A stretch of DNA of 64,000 nt, from the NCBI GenBank assembly GCA_034190875.2, contig CM067355.1, forward strand, positions 32,169,335 through 32,233,334, read 5' to 3'. The DNA comes from Urechis unicinctus (taxonomy: Eukaryota; Annelida; Polychaeta; Xenopneusta; Urechidae). Below the pieces are notes generated by a model. The model saw only the letters and a list, made by a program, of their open reading frames with translations. It had not been told where the DNA came from and ran no database searches. Position 1 is the first letter of the stretch. Each line of letters starts with the position of its first letter. A program made the position numbers and the translations under genes. This document shows positions 1-12,389 of the stretch, in pieces.

Positions 1-1
1 A

Positions 2-1114
2 GACTGCTTTAAGAGCACATACATGGATAATGTCATTGAGGTCCTTCGTCTCATTTATGAGTTCAACAAGGGCTCTGCAAAACGGAACAAGGACGCCGGA
101 GAGGTAGCTGATATTATGGAGGAGGAGTTTTTGAAGCCAGAAAAGGTGAATGGCACACGCTGGATAGACTACAAGCTCTGAGCGACATCAAAACTCCTGA
201 GGAACTGGCCAGTGATAGTTGTTCATATGCAAAACTACGCTGAAGATGTGACCAACAGGGACAGTGATCGGGCAAAGGTCAAGGGAATCCTGAACAGGCT
301 GATGCAGTACAAGTTAGTTTGGTATTTGCATTTTATGAAAGACCTACTCAATGAACTGGCCAAAATCAGCTTGATTTTCCAACGCGAAGACATTTGCACA
401 TCCAGCGCAACAACGAAACTTCAGGCTGCTAACATCCCACTCGATCAACTTCTAGATAATCCTGGCTCTAGTCTGTCAGATTTCGCTGACAAAGTGCAGG
501 AGCAAAAAAACTCCTTCCAGTACTACGGACATACCCTGAGAAGCCCTGTTCAACTGGAAACACTAACACAACAGAAGAGAAGAGTGGTGCAAGATATGAT
601 TGACTGTCTTCATTCTCGTTTTGAAAACATGTACGAAGACAGGCATTTCCTAGCCTGCCATGTATTTGACCACAAGAACTGGCCAGATACCAATGCTGCA
701 TTAGTCCAGTATAGGCAAGATGATTTAAGGTTCTTGTATGAAAGCTTCCGCCCTGTCCTCCAAAACGCTGAATGTGACCTGGATGCAGCTCAACAAGAAT
801 TCACCGAGTTGAAACTTCATATTTCTGGCAATGAACACTACAGAGGTATTCACCCGCTTGCTGTCTGGCAACGTGTTAGTCAACAGGATGATGGAAGAGG
901 TGACTTCAACAACATATTGAAGACCATTCATCTCACCAGTGTATATCCTCTGTCAAATGCTTGTTGTGAGAGAACATTTTCTGCCATGAAAAGGATAAAA
1001 AGTGATTGGAGATGTAGACTTTCCATAAAGTCGATGGACGAACTTCTGCGCATCAAACTCAACGGTCCAACCTTTGAAGGCTTTGATGCCAAACCCGTCA
1101 TTAACAGGTTGTGA
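2..1114 (+). pseudogene. hAT-family transposase, C-terminal part (ZNF862/KIAA1586-like)
   Basis: One reading frame runs from the window edge to a TGA at 1112-1114 and is interrupted once, by a TGA at 179-181. Otherwise the frame is continuous: the peptide before the stop ends GTRWIDYKL and the one after continues with NWPVIVVHMQNYAED, the order expected in the ZNF862-like branch of hAT transposases. The last 70 residues are a hAT dimerisation domain (YPLSNACCERTFSAMKRIKS, then W, RLS and DELLRIKLNG). The N-terminal zinc finger and first catalytic part lie outside the window. The single stop, probably CGA to TGA, suggests a fairly young inactivated copy. A domesticated host gene of the same family is less likely because of that stop. 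Confidence 0.8.
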
Positions 1115-1934
1115 TTGAGGGGCCAGAGAATGAATAGGCCAACGACAGAGCCTTATGGTCCGAGAAATTGAACAATCTAAAAACATGACCATGTCGTATA
1201 ATGTCATTGTGTTGAAATTGTTTATTAAAGTGAGCAATAATGGTCTCTTACCTTGTTGTTATAACTCTTACTTGTTTAAATCAAGAAAATATCAAAATTC
1301 GTGCGATTTGATAATTTTTTTCAAAAAGCAAGTAGTTTTGACAATTTAGCAAGTAAGTTTTTAGGCCACTTGCTTTTTTTAGCAAGTGACAAAAAAATTT
1401 AAATTTAAACCCTGGGACTTGCATTGGGACAACATCAGTAAATGGCGATTGATTAATGGGACAGAAGAGAGCGGACATATTTTAGGTCATGACCATAATG
1501 TACCAATATTCCCGAGAGTAGATAATAATCGCATCCCAATTTGTAGCAAAACAAGTTGTATAAACTCCGCACTTTCTATATTACATTGTGTCCATGTAGT
1601 AATTGCGTCAAAGCGCGTTAGCACCCACTAGATCCATCCCATCATTAAAAATCTATACACATCGATTCCACTTACCGACCAATCACAACACATTCTTTGT
1701 GCATAACACTTTGATGATCAAATATGATTGCGCCACTTCCTTTAACAAGCTGTTGTGTGAGTTCAGCACAACAAAAGTATATCCCACAAATGTCGTTGCG
1801 ATTAATACTCAACACTCCATGAATTATCTCGCAATGTTCCCTTCCCAGTCACTCGATCCTTACCGAAAACGCTCACACTCTTGTCGAATTTATCTTGATC
1901 ATCGTAGCTTTAAACGCGTCACCACGTCTACGAC
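1115..1934. other. non-coding stretch after the hAT gene
   Basis: This contains the 3' non-coding part of the hAT element and unassigned sequence. I could not find the terminal inverted repeat. A short perfect inverted repeat (CACTTGCT, six T, AGCAAGTG) lies at 1367-1388, with further copies of AGCAAGT at 1327-1333 and 1348-1354. Nothing else is recognised. Confidence 0.5.
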
Positions 1935-2228
1935 CAGGGGCCGTATCCATAAAGAATCTTAACTTTAGTAGTCTTGACTTGAGTCTGCAAGCTTAGCTGA
2001 GTCCGCGAACTCAGGCGTATCCACAAAACAAATTGTTAGCGAACTCAGCTGAGACCGCCAGCTCAGGGCTGGCAAACAGCCAAAACGAACTATTTTTGTG
2101 CGAATCGAACTATGTGACGAATTTTTTGGCGCAACCACTGTATCTATACGCCCAACAGACGGCAAAAACCGAAATGGCTGCATAACAGAGATCGGGCAAT
2201 TGGTCGGAGCCAGAGGAGTTATTATTAA

Positions 2229-3140
2229 TGGAGGCTGTACGAGAGAGATAGGCTGTTATAGAAGGCCGGTTTTCTGATCATTTATGTAAGACTGACAAAA
2301 TCCAGGCATGGAAAGAAGTCCTTTTGGCAATAAATAAGTGAGTTTCCGATACATTTATAAACACAGAATAACCACTACGAATGCTGTTCATTATTGCAGG
2401 ATTCTGACTTGTAATGATATCGTTGGAGGTGATAGGATATAGCGACCTCTATCGTTTTGTTGTCGTGTTGGGTGACAATAAATATCTTTTTGAGTTGTAA
2501 AAACTCTTGCTCAGGATTTATGATGTATGATGTTTTTTTTATAAACAAAATCTGTCGTCGGACCCTATCATTCATTATATCTGACAATACTGCCCCTTTC
2601 GTGATAAAAACCTAGCACCGAAGATCTTACTTGAATGATAACTCCATGATAGCAAGGTTTATAAGTTACTATTTTCATCAACAAAGCATCAATTTATCCC
2701 ACCCATTTTTTGAACTCATATTCATAATTGTTGTGTAAAAACAGTTAAAAAGAAAACAACAAACACTTTGATAATCCAAATGTTTTCTACACAGTACTCA
2801 AAATGTCTATTTCATTCATATTACTTTTATTTTTTCCAGTCAAGGAGTCAGCAGCAGATTTCGATCTGTTGAGGAGTGTCGGAAGAAATACTCTAATATA
2901 AAGACAAGAAGTAATAATTTTTTTAAATATCTATGTTATGTTAATAATTCATTAATCATAAATATCAGTCTTCAATAATATTTTTTATTGCATCATTTGT
3001 TTAGCGAAGGCCAAACAAGACGAATCAAGAAGAACCGGGGGAGGACCAATAATACGGCCTACTCTTTCGGAGGAAGTATTTTTGAGCATGAGCCAGGGTT
3101 TGCCAACAGTTGAAGGCTTCCATGGATTTGAAAGTTGGTG
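2229..3140 (+). pseudogene. Harbinger Myb/SANT-like accessory protein, three exons, one stop
   Basis: Three pieces in order match the DNA-binding partner protein of Harbinger elements. Piece 1 (2229-2337) reads MEAVRER, a TAG at 2250-2252, then AVIEGRFSD and QAWKEVLLAINK, ending at a GTGAGT-like donor. Piece 2 (about 2841-2911) follows a TTCCAG acceptor and reads SRFRSVEECRKKYSNIKTRS. Piece 3 (about 3004-3140) reads TGGGPIIRPTLSEEVFLSM. The tryptophan, EEC+KKY and GGGP features are hallmarks of the Myb_DNA-bind_5 type. In this family the protein brings the transposase to the nucleus and to the transposon ends. The single stop in piece 1 probably makes this copy inactive. Piece boundaries are approximate. 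Confidence 0.65.
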
Positions 3141-3662
3141 TTATATTTTACTTAATCTGCAATTTGTTTTCCATTTGTTTGTGATTGACAATCAGTAATG
3201 GGTTTTTTCTTTATGACTGTTACAGCTGTGGCATGTCTCCCATTGAGTTCTAGTATATCTGAGCAAGGTCTGTAAAAATAAAAAAAACCTGATTGAGTGT
3301 TTAAAATGTTAATAATCAATTTTACAGTTTACTGTGAATTGCACATGCTACTTATTATTTGTCTGATAAATCCCTTCTTGTGTGTTTGTTTACTTAATCT
3401 GCAATTTGTTTTCCATTTGTTTGTGATTGACAATCATTAATGGTTTTTTTCTTTATGACTGTTACAGCTGTGGCATGATATTATGTTTGTTTTCAATCGG
3501 ATTGTTGGACACACGACGGTCTAAACAGCTGGCTAGTTTTTTGTTTTTATTCGATACCGCCTCACGTGATGATTACAATTAAGACGTCATAATGAATTTA
3601 TTTACGTTCATTATTTCAATTTTAATTCACTAGTGTTTGGTTACGAGTCGGGGTGAAGGACA

Positions 3663-4154
3663 TTATTGTGACATTGAAAGTGAAAAGACACTGTTTTGTT
3701 GATAAACTTTAAAAATACAGTGGATAACACTTACGGCTATATCAAAGAGTTCCCGGCGAACTCTGGCTATCTCCTCCCTGGAATTCGGAAAATGGATAAA
3801 ACGATCCTTTCGTCTGACGAGTGATTTGCATACTTTCCACAAAACTCTGGATATTGTCAATTGGGATGTTGAAAACAACCCCGCAACCGTAAGCTCGAAT
3901 GAACCAGTTGACAAGATTCACAGTGTTATTAACATCATGATCAACGGAGGCAGGGCTCCTCCACGATCGGTTGGATTTTCAATGTCTGGTTGAACTAAAC
4001 GAACTAGTTCCATAATAACAACGGGGACGAAACGAAAACGCTTTCTAACTTCCTCTTCGGTGAGGTATTCCAGGGGGTTGTCTCTGTCCAATGTAACTCT
4101 GGGTATCCTCTGTTGGCGATCGAAGCGGCGTCTAATTCTTCTAATGTCCGCCAT
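3663..4154 (-). pseudogene. Harbinger transposase (HARBI1-like), N-terminal part only
   Basis: It begins MADIRRIRRRFDRQQRIPRV at 4154 and continues through YLTEEEVRKRFRFVPVVI, which corresponds to the region in front of the DDE core of HARBI1. A second frame from 3914 gives GSFELTVAGLFSTSQLTISR, the helix-turn-helix region, then FIHFPNSREEIARVRRELFD. A change of frame lies between the two pieces near 3915. The match ends where the first catalytic Asp (GVxDxTH) is expected: the local text is VIHCIF. No catalytic core follows, so the gene is truncated by an internal deletion. It could not move by itself. Confidence 0.75.
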
Positions 4155-4315
4155 TTTTAAGTTAGAGCTAGCGAACTTAAGTCAGCTACCTAGCTGACTC
4201 AGAGTTGAGCACGCTTTTTTGGATACGGTTAAGACGGCCAAGTCAGCTTGCCGTCTCAAAAACCTGAGTTTGCGGACTTGAGTATCTTTATGGATACGGC
4301 CCCAGGAAATTGCCC

Positions 4316-5555
4316 TGTCGTTTTCATACTGCTGGACATCCACAACTCATGTGAAACTGACATCAAAGGTATTGACACCCAAACGTGTCATAGAAATGAA
4401 TCAACAACGCCTGACCCAGAAATCAATTCATTCGCAATTGAGCAACGTATCCACTTCGCCCCTTGTGTTCAGCACAATCTACCCTCTCAACTGGGAAATG
4501 TCGTAACAAACTTGTGAATCTCATATCGAGCTACAAGATTCACCGACTTGTCAATGGATACGTTGGGTACAGATAACACCACACACCGAAGTCATATACC
4601 ACATATACATATGACCACACTCACAGCTCAGCGACCACGCTGCCCATAAAAATCGGCTACCATGCTTGGACGCCTCACTGAGCACTCGGGGAAGCAGCAT
4701 ATATCATCCCACCAAGCACTAATGCTGCGCATCTCAGTCCTGCTATAGATACAAACCAAGCTGAAGTTTTACGTAGCACCATCTACAAAGTATCTTAACG
4801 ATAACAGCATGATGGTAAATGTAGACATCCCATGTCGGCCTGAAATGTCATGATTATGCGAACTCTTGAAGGAGTTGCGAAGTAGCTTTGATGAGGAACA
4901 ATTGACTTGTCAGACACAGATGAGCATCAGGTTACCTATCGCGCTGTCGATTGAGGTGAGCACTTAAGCCAACGGAAGCTGCTAAATTGCTTTTATTGGC
5001 GCTAAAGACTCTATGAGAGTCGCCATCGCAAGAGAAATGGTTTTCCCTAGTCAATGGTGGTATCGCCTATATCGCCTATGCCTGAGCAGGATGAGCACAT
5101 GTGAGCAGGCATGATGCCTGAGCATGATGCCTGAGCAGGCATGATGCCTGAGCAGGCAGTAATGCCTGACAGGCTGGTGCATGGTAGTCATGCGATCCTG
5201 TAATGAATGGTCATGGTATCACATGTGGTGTGACAGTGGCGTGATAGCTACCATACTTAATGAATCATTTAAGATACCTTTTGTGATATCATTAGGTAAT
5301 GCACAATAATTGTTTGATACATATTGTTCAGTCTGTTGGGTTACTGTTGTTTAGGCTATCCGTCAACACTCTTATTGATGCATTCCTGAAGCTACTTTAT
5401 TGCAGTATGCAAGTGAATCTGCAACGTAGTTATCTGTCCAGTCATTGGAGACATTGAAAGGAATAATACAGAGCATATAACGGATGCTGCTCCAATGGAG
5501 TTTGATATCTGTTTTGTTTAGTGACAGGGAACTTAAAAACTTTCATCACATTTTC
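4316..5555. other. non-coding stretch with a small degenerate repeat
   Basis: No gene is recognised. At about 5084-5172 the words GCATGATGCC and TGAGCAGG recur several times as a short degenerate tandem repeat. The rest looks like unique intergenic DNA. Confidence 0.5.
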
Positions 5556-5559
5556 CTCA

Positions 5560-5855
5560 CTGCTAGGTCCATTCATTTAGGGTGTTAACCCCTTTGTTCA
5601 CCTTATCCTTACTGTTAGATCCATTCATTTAGGGTGTTAACCCCTTTGTTCACCTTATCCTTACTGTTAGATCCATTCATTTAGGGTGTTAACCCCTTTG
5701 TTCACCTTATCCTTACTGTTAGATCCATTCATTAAGGGTGTTAACCCCTTTCTTCACTTTATCCTTACTGTTAGGTCCATTCATTAGGGGGGTTAACTGT
5801 TTTCTTCACCTTATCCCTACTATTAGGTCCATTCATTAAGGGTGTTAACCGTTTT
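5560..5855. repeat. 52-bp tandem repeat, about 5.5 units
   Basis: The phrase CTGTTAGATCCATTCATTTA recurs with a 52-bp period (for example at 5613, 5665 and 5717) together with GGGTGTTAACCCCTTT, which itself holds the inverted repeat GGGTTAACCC-like core. Units at the right edge are more diverged. Confidence 0.9.
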
Positions 5856-6442
5856 CTTTGTATTTTCCTTACATGCAAGTGTATCTGGAACGTAGTTATC
5901 TGTCCATTTATTGGAAACATTGGGAAGGAATGATACTGAGTATATTACGGATGATGGAGTGTGATTAGGATATCTGTTGTGTTCGGTAAAAACAGCTCGA
6001 TTCTTGCAGCAGTGGAAATATGCCTTCTTTAAGTGACTCAAATCCGGTTCCTGACGCTATCCCTCTCGTTAGATTTATCTTAACTGTATTTGCTTTAAAT
6101 ATCTAGCTACTTCCCTTGATAAAATGGTGAACTGCTTCCCCTTTCGAGACAGAGGTTGTGGCTTCAAACCCAAGGTGTAACAACTTGAATGGTTACTGTA
6201 CCAGATCTGTGGCTCAGTGCTATTGCGTTGGGCATTTGTACCAATGATCTGGTAAGGTAAGTATAGGGTTTAACGGCACACCAACACTAGTGTATTATAT
6301 GGTGCCTACTTAAGGAGGGGTAAATACGAGTACGAAAGGATAAGAAGGAGTCAAGGGTTAAAACTAACTAAAAATTAAACCCATTAGTATTAATTGAATT
6401 ATATTAATTGAATTATGTATAATAATTTGAGAATTGTATGGT

Positions 6443-9400
6443 CTAAAATCTATAGAAAAGTCCAATCTCTCTTATGAATCCAATTATCTTGGATGGATTC
6501 ACCCTTTCAAACAATTCTGAAAGGGTTTGAACCCGGAAGAAGCGATTTCGGATCAAAATCAAATCAGCACATTCGATGAGAATGTGCTTGACGTTGTAGG
6601 TACATTGACAAGGAATGCATTCAGGGATGGGCTCATCCCTTAGTAGAAAGGCATGAGTTGTATAGGTGTGTCCTATACGAGCGCGAGCAAGAATAACCTC
6701 CTCTCTTCTGCTCTCTCTGCAGCTCTGTGGCCACTCCCCAAATAAGGGCTGAATTTCGTGGAGTTTGTTTGGGATGGATTCATCCCACTGGTCCTGCCAT
6801 TTCTGTTTAAAAAAATGGACGACCTGAGGTTTAAAGTCTGTAAAGGGGACTTGGACCTCAGTCACATTCATGTTCCTTGGCAGCTCTGTCTGCTTTCTCA
6901 TTACCAGGGATACCAACATGGCTCGGTACCCGTTACGAACAAAATATCCTTACCACGATCTGTCAATTGAGAATATAAAAGCACAACATTTAAAATAAAA
7001 CCATTACGTAAATTACTCCCTGTGATTGCCTCCAGGGCAGACAGGGAGTCGGAAAATACAACAAAACGCTTTTTACTTGATTGGGCAATAAGGCCAAGTG
7101 CAATGGAAAGAGCTTTAAGCTCAGCGTGGACAATTGACAGTGGAGGTGGTAGGCTCATGTTAAAAACAGATTTCCCCATAATGGCTGCAGCTCCAATTTT
7201 ATTGTCTTCTTTCGAACCGTCTGTTTAAAGGGCAGAACGGTCCGAATATTAATCCTTTATCTCTCTAACTTGGTGAAGGAAAAAATCAGGCTCATGAGAT
7301 CCCTTCGTGTTGGCTGTCAGCGATTTATCTACTGTTTGGGTTTTCAATTGCCATGGGGGAGACCTTGGCACAGTCTCAACCGCCACGGCATTCAAGTTAG
7401 TGCATGACCCAACCAGTGATTCTCTGATACGCAGACCGAACGAAGGGATAGCATTCGGCCTACTTTCATAAAAATGGATATTACCAGGATTAAAAACTAC
7501 ATCAAATGCAGGATTCTGGGGGTTTGACTTTAAACGTAAGGCATACTGAATGGCTAGCTGCTGCCTCCGAACCCCAAGTGGAGCCTCGTTGGCTTCTACA
7601 TGTAGACTGGGGATGGGGGAGGTTCTGAAAGCTCCGAGACAAAGACTCAGAGCCTGGTTTTGGACTGTCTCCAATTTTTTTAAATAAGAGCGATGGGCAG
7701 CACCATAGATAAAAGAGCCAAGTCCAACTTGGAGCGCACTAGTGACCGGTAAAGCAGCAAAAGGACTTTCCGGTCCACGCCCCAATCAGTATTGGACAAC
7801 ATCTTTAAAAGATTGATTGCTCTAAAACATTTCTTACGGAGGTAAGAAATGTGAGCTTTAAAATTGATCTTCCTGTCAAAAATTATTCCAAGAAACTTGG
7901 TTGCTTCCACCACAGGAATAACATTGCCATCAAGGGTGAGAACTGGGTCTGGATGGATATTTTTTTTGTTGCAAAAATGCATACAGACAGTTTTTGATTT
8001 AGAGAATTTAAATCCATTTTCATCCGCCCATTTTTGGATGTTATTGAGGCAAAGTTGGAGCTGCCTCTCAACTGTGCTCATATTTTTTTATTTAAAATAA
8101 ATCAAAAAATCATCCACGTAAAGTGAACAATCCACACCTGGCTTGATGACATTAACAATACTATTAATTTTTGATATTAAAGAGAGTAACGGATAAAATA
8201 CTTCCCTGTGGGACCCCCATCTCCTGATCACAAGCATCAGCAAGGGTGGTGCCAGCACGGACTTTAAAAAATCTGTTGTCAAGAAAATTTTTGATAAAAA
8301 CAGGCATGCGGCCTTTAAGGCCCATACTGCTCAAATCCGACAGGATTCCATGTTACCATGTGGTGTCATAGGCCTTCTCCATATCGAAGAAGACCGACAC
8401 CACATGTTCCCCCCTCACAAAACCGTCACGTATAAAACTTTCAAGACGGACCAGGTGATCCGTCGTGCTACGTGCGTGACGGAAACCGCTCTGGAACCTG
8501 GAAATAAGTTGGTTTCTCTCTGGAATACCAGGCGGCTGTTTATTATATCTCTCCATCGTTTTCAGATGCAGCTTGTTAAGGCAATGGGACGATAGTTCGT
8601 AGGAATGGTGATCCTTGCCTGGCTTGTGTATCGGGGACCATCTGGGAATGTTCCAGAATCCTAGATTCCATTAAAAATGTCTAAAAGGTGTTTTAAAAAT
8701 TGATAGTGTACATCATCGGGTCCACTTGTTGTGTCATTCGATTTATGTATCGAATCTTCCAACTCATTTAATGTAAAAAAAGAGTTGTAATTTTCATTGT
8801 TATTTTAATTAAAATTAGGAATGTTTCGTTCCCGATGATGTTGAAATTTTTGAAATTTGGTACTATAATTATTGGCAGAGGAATTCTTTTGGAAGACATC
8901 GCCTAGAGTATTGACAATGTCCTTCAAATTGGAGGCTTTGGAACCATCTGGTTTAACCAGATGTGAGAGAGTTTTGTTATTTTCCTTTCCCCTAATCCTA
9001 CGAACCATGTCCCATGCCTTTTTCGTGGAAGTCTTGCTATTTAATTTGGAAACAAAATTGTGCCAAGACTCACGCTTGCTGTATTTGATGACGCGTCGAG
9101 CTTTGACTCGGGCTACTTTGTACAGGTTTTTTTTGGCCTCAGTGGGCCGCATTTGGAACCTGTACAGTGCCCTTTTGCGCTCTTTGACAGTGTCACGTCA
9201 TGCATCAGAAAACCACGGTTTATATATCCGTTTAGAATCTGTCGAGGATTTCGGTACATTTTGTGTGGCTATATTAATTATTGATTGGGTAATAAAGGAT
9301 ACCGGATCTTCATCTATATTTTCAAAAGTATCTTTGTTGATAATTTCCCTGCACATAGAAGTAAAATTCGGCCAGTTGGCCTTATTAAGATTCCATTTGG

Positions 9401-10077
9401 CTACCCGCTCAGCAGGCATAGGACTATTGATGTTTAAAAATATTGGGAAGTGGTCACTTCCACATTGGTCCTGACCAGTTTCCCAATCAAATTCCATCAA
9501 AAGAGATGGAGAGCAGAGGCTAAGGTCTATGGCAGAGAATGATCCGGTTCCAGGATAGAGATAAGTTTGAGATTTATTATTTAATATAGCAAGATCATTT
9601 TGTATGAGGGAATTTTCTATTTTTTTACCACTGTCGTTGGTGTCCTCACCATAAATCGCTGTGGGCATTGAAATCGCCAAGCAGCAAAAGTGGTGATGGA
9701 AGTTGACTGATCAAATGATCCATGTCTCTCTGTAAAATCTTGTAGCTGGGTGGTAGGTATAGAGAGCACAAAGTGATGGTATTGTGGGGGGTAATACTAT
9801 TGACTATAGCCTGAAGAGGAGTGTCAAGAGGAATGGGTTCATATGGGACACAGTGTTTAACAAGCACAGATGCCCCTCCCACAGCTCTTCCGTCTCTTTG
9901 TGATAAAGATGTTTTATTATACATGGTATACCCTCTCATTGACATTTGATCAGTCTCCTTCAAGAAAGTTTCCTGAAGGCAAACAGCGATAGGCTGGTGG
10001 TCATAAACAAGTGATTTCAATTCATCATAGTTGGACCGAAATCCTCGACAATTCCATTGGATGATTTTATGTGCCAT
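6443..10077 (-). pseudogene. LINE ORF2, endonuclease / reverse transcriptase / RNase H
   Basis: Translation begins MAHKIIQWNCRGFRSNYDEL at 10077, the start of an APE-type endonuclease; QETFLK, GDFNAHSDLW and GSDHFPIF mark its active-site blocks. The reverse transcriptase follows with QSGFRHARSTTDHL and FFDMEKAYDTTW (about 8353-8556) and the catalytic YVDD (LYVDDFLIYFK, about 8090-8130). The RNase H block (7179-6901) keeps HAELKAL and FSDSLSALEAI. The C-terminus (6919-6443) has CIPCQC...VKHILIEC, the Cys/His motif found at the end of I and jockey ORF2. At least seven changes of frame occur between these blocks, so no full protein can be made. The order of domains is complete. Confidence 0.85.
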
Positions 10078-11118
10078 CAGGGGGTTTCTGTGGTGGTCTG
10101 CCAGTCCGCCTTGGACTGGATGTCACAGATTTTGGTTTGGAGGACGGCCTCATGGAGTCAACGTCCATGTCCTCCAAACTACCGAACTTATTATAGACCT
10201 GAACAGGATCGTCAGATCCCTTTGGAGGGCTAGTTGATTTTGTTTTTTCCTTACTCCTACCTCTGTTAGTGTTGTTAGATGATTTTGTTTTACTTAAATT
10301 TTGATGCTCAGGAGGGCTACATTGCGTTGACATGTCCTTGCTTGTAGTATGATTGACAGTGGGCTTTGGCACATTAGTAGCCACCCTCTTTGGCAGGGCG
10401 CTGCCATTTGGCCACGTGTAGTCGGTTTGGGTGTCGACTGACACTGTGGCCTTCTTGACAGGGCTAGCATAAGAGGGTTTGATGGACTGTTGGCATTCAT
10501 CTTCTTTATGGCCCTCCTGGCCGCATTTGGCACATGTTGCTGCTCGTTTGCAATGATTGTTGCTGTGGCCGAAACGTTGGCATTTAAAACATCGCAATGG
10601 GTTAGGAATGTAGGGCTCCACAGCAACATTCAGGTATCCGACTTTGACAGCTTTGGGCAACTCAGTGCTGTCAAAAGTTGCTGTGGGCTGTTTCTCCCCA
10701 TTGCGAGTAACAAAGATTTTCCGTACGTCTGTCACATTATTTCTTCACTTGAGCATTGCTTCAAGTCGAAGCAGCGGATGACTCCTTTTTTGGTGTTGAG
10801 GGATCTGTGAGGGGTGACGCCTATTGGAATCCCCGCTGGTAGTGATGACTTCAAAAGGCATCTCGCATGGCTGGCCTGGTCCACTTCAACAAGGAAGTGG
10901 CTGGACTGGAGTCTCCTGATGTTTTTTGGGACTCCAGCCAACCCCTCGATTCCTTTACCAATTGCGAATGGACTTAAAGAGCTAAGTGGACGTTCTTTCT
11001 CAGTATTTGAAATGACCAAAAATCTTGGCCACGAGGACAAAGTTTCGTTGTCGGAGTCCGTTTCATTAGGTCGATTCCGTTTGGAAGATAATCTTTCTTG
11101 AGTTTGTTTTTGAGCCAT
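10067..11118 (-). pseudogene. LINE ORF1, gag-like RNA-binding protein with zinc knuckles
   Basis: The start is taken as the ATG at 11118 (MAQKQTQERLSSKRNRP), the first one after the 5' untranslated region. The N-terminal half is hydrophilic and followed by an RRM-like region (SSHFLVEVDQASHARCLLKS). A frame change near 10733 separates it from the second half (VTDVRKIFVTRNGEKQPT). The zinc knuckles follow: CFKCQRFGHSNNHC then CAKCGQEGHKEDEC, both CCHC. The tail is rich in Ser, Lys and Pro. In this family ORF1p coats the element RNA. The stop at 10069-10067 overlaps the ORF2 start at 10077 by 11 bases, which suggests reinitiation for ORF2. One frameshift is visible. Confidence 0.82.
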
Positions 11119-11657
11119 GATATTATGATAAAATTTCATCACTGGTGCTCCCCACCCACCATGGAGCCCAACATGGGGGTGTCAGCGGCGTGCGGCTCAA
11201 CCAGCACACATGACGCCAGGGATACACCAGTGTAATACTCAAATTAATAGCAAACAACTCAAAGAGCTGTTCACACATCAACTCGATTGACCTGTTAAGC
11301 AGCCGCCAAGGATAAATGGCAAAGAGATGGGAAAAAATATGTGTATGAAAACGGATGACAACATGGAAGTGGAATGAAAAAGTAATAAATAATGAAAAAC
11401 AAATATCCCATGGCATGTCACCACAGGCCGATTGACTGGACCAGGCCATTCCAGCCTCTCATCTAGGTGAAATCCGGGCCAAAGTGGTGTGTTGCAGATA
11501 TAGCCCTCGCAAGGACCGCTCCACTCAACCACCAGGATCCCATCTTCCACCGACACGAGTCACAACCCACGGCCAACAGGTTGCCCCCTATTAGTCGCCT
11601 ATTGCGACATGCAGGAGGATACAGTGGGCCTATTCTACCCCCGCACCCACTGGGGGA
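11119..11657 (-). promoter_or_regulatory. 5' untranslated region of the LINE
   Basis: It lies between the LINE 5' end, set by the target duplication, and the ORF1 start. In I-type elements this region holds an internal promoter. Most of it (about 11289-11651) is shared at high identity with the short elements at 14963-15249, 15693-16079 and 20182-20575, for example the text GGCCATTCCAGCCTCTC and ACCCACGGCCAACAGGTTGC. That sharing is the main evidence that the short elements derive from this LINE family. Confidence 0.6.
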
Positions 11658-11669
11658 ACCAATGATCTG

Positions 11670-12389
11670 ATCATCATTATTGACTCCTGCGCGCGCAGAC
11701 ACAACAAGCAGACGATAGTACTGATATCAGAAATGCCTGTTTGCCATGCGCATACACACGCGTTGGTACTCCTCGCTGATCACTCAATAGGGACACTTCT
11801 ATCACCCCACCACCACTCATGCTGTGTACCACAGTCTCCATTCAATCGCCCATTGAGAAGCCCCCTTGTACAGTGGTGGCAGCTCGTCATATGCGAGCTT
11901 ATCACAAATGAGGGATGATTGCTTAGAATGCAAAGGAAATTGACTGTAGCTTCGGCTATATAGCAAAAATCACGTGTTTACCATGACTTAGTAAGGTGAA
12001 ATCCTAACTGCTGTTGCTGTATTTCAAGTCATTTGGGTGCCATGCAGCATTAACACAGCAAGTCTTCGGTCTCTGTCCAGTCAATTGGCAGATGGTGACA
12101 TGCACTAAGATAATTGTTGCATTTATGTATTTTCACTTTTTTCTTCTGGTTTATCGTAATACACATATATTTCACGTTTTTTCATTAATCGTAGAAAAAG
12201 GCTGCTAATGTCGTTCACAAATGGTGGTCACTTTGGAGGTGTTACCAAAGCAATTCACAACTTGGCTGGATTCCATTCTAGCAAGAACAGAATTAGTGTT
12301 TAAGAGACCCCTTCTATAGCAGTACGTTCTGGTAATCACTTTATCAAGTACGGAGAACTCAAACGTAGGATAGGTATTCGTGAGAGTAT
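11670..12389. other. non-coding stretch
   Basis: No gene or repeat is recognised between the LINE target duplication and the recombinase-like remnant. It may include decayed 5' parts of that remnant. Confidence 0.4.

Larger units (their letters stand above)
1938..4312. mobile_element. PIF/Harbinger DNA transposon, copy 1 (internally deleted)
   Basis: The element is bounded by inverted repeats starting GGGCCGTATCCATAAAGA on the left; the right end at 4295-4312 is the reverse complement. It is flanked by a 3-bp target duplication, CAG (1935-1937 and 4313-4315). A CWG target is known for some animal Harbingers. It carries the two divergent genes typical of the group: a Myb/SANT-like protein on plus and a transposase on minus. 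The transposase lacks most of its catalytic part, and an 85-bp segment is directly repeated inside the element (about 3151-3235 and 3391-3477), so this is a deleted derivative. The right-end sequence is shared with the left end of the copy at 27531-29045, which therefore lies inverted relative to this one. Confidence 0.85.
6252..11657 (-). mobile_element. full-length I/Nimb-type LINE with 12-bp target duplication
   Basis: A minus-strand non-LTR retrotransposon of about 5.4 kb. It is flanked by a perfect 12-bp direct repeat, ACCAATGATCTG (6240-6251 and 11658-11669), so both ends are identified. On the coding strand it has a 5' untranslated region of about 540 bp (11657-11119), ORF1, ORF2 overlapping ORF1 by 11 bp, a 3' untranslated region of about 190 bp, and a short (TTACC) tail at the 3' end. 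ORF2 has endonuclease, reverse transcriptase, RNase H and a terminal Cys/His motif, the layout of the I superfamily. Nimb is the best clade guess. Several frame changes show it is inactive, but its ends and target duplication are intact, so it is moderately young. Confidence 0.88.
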
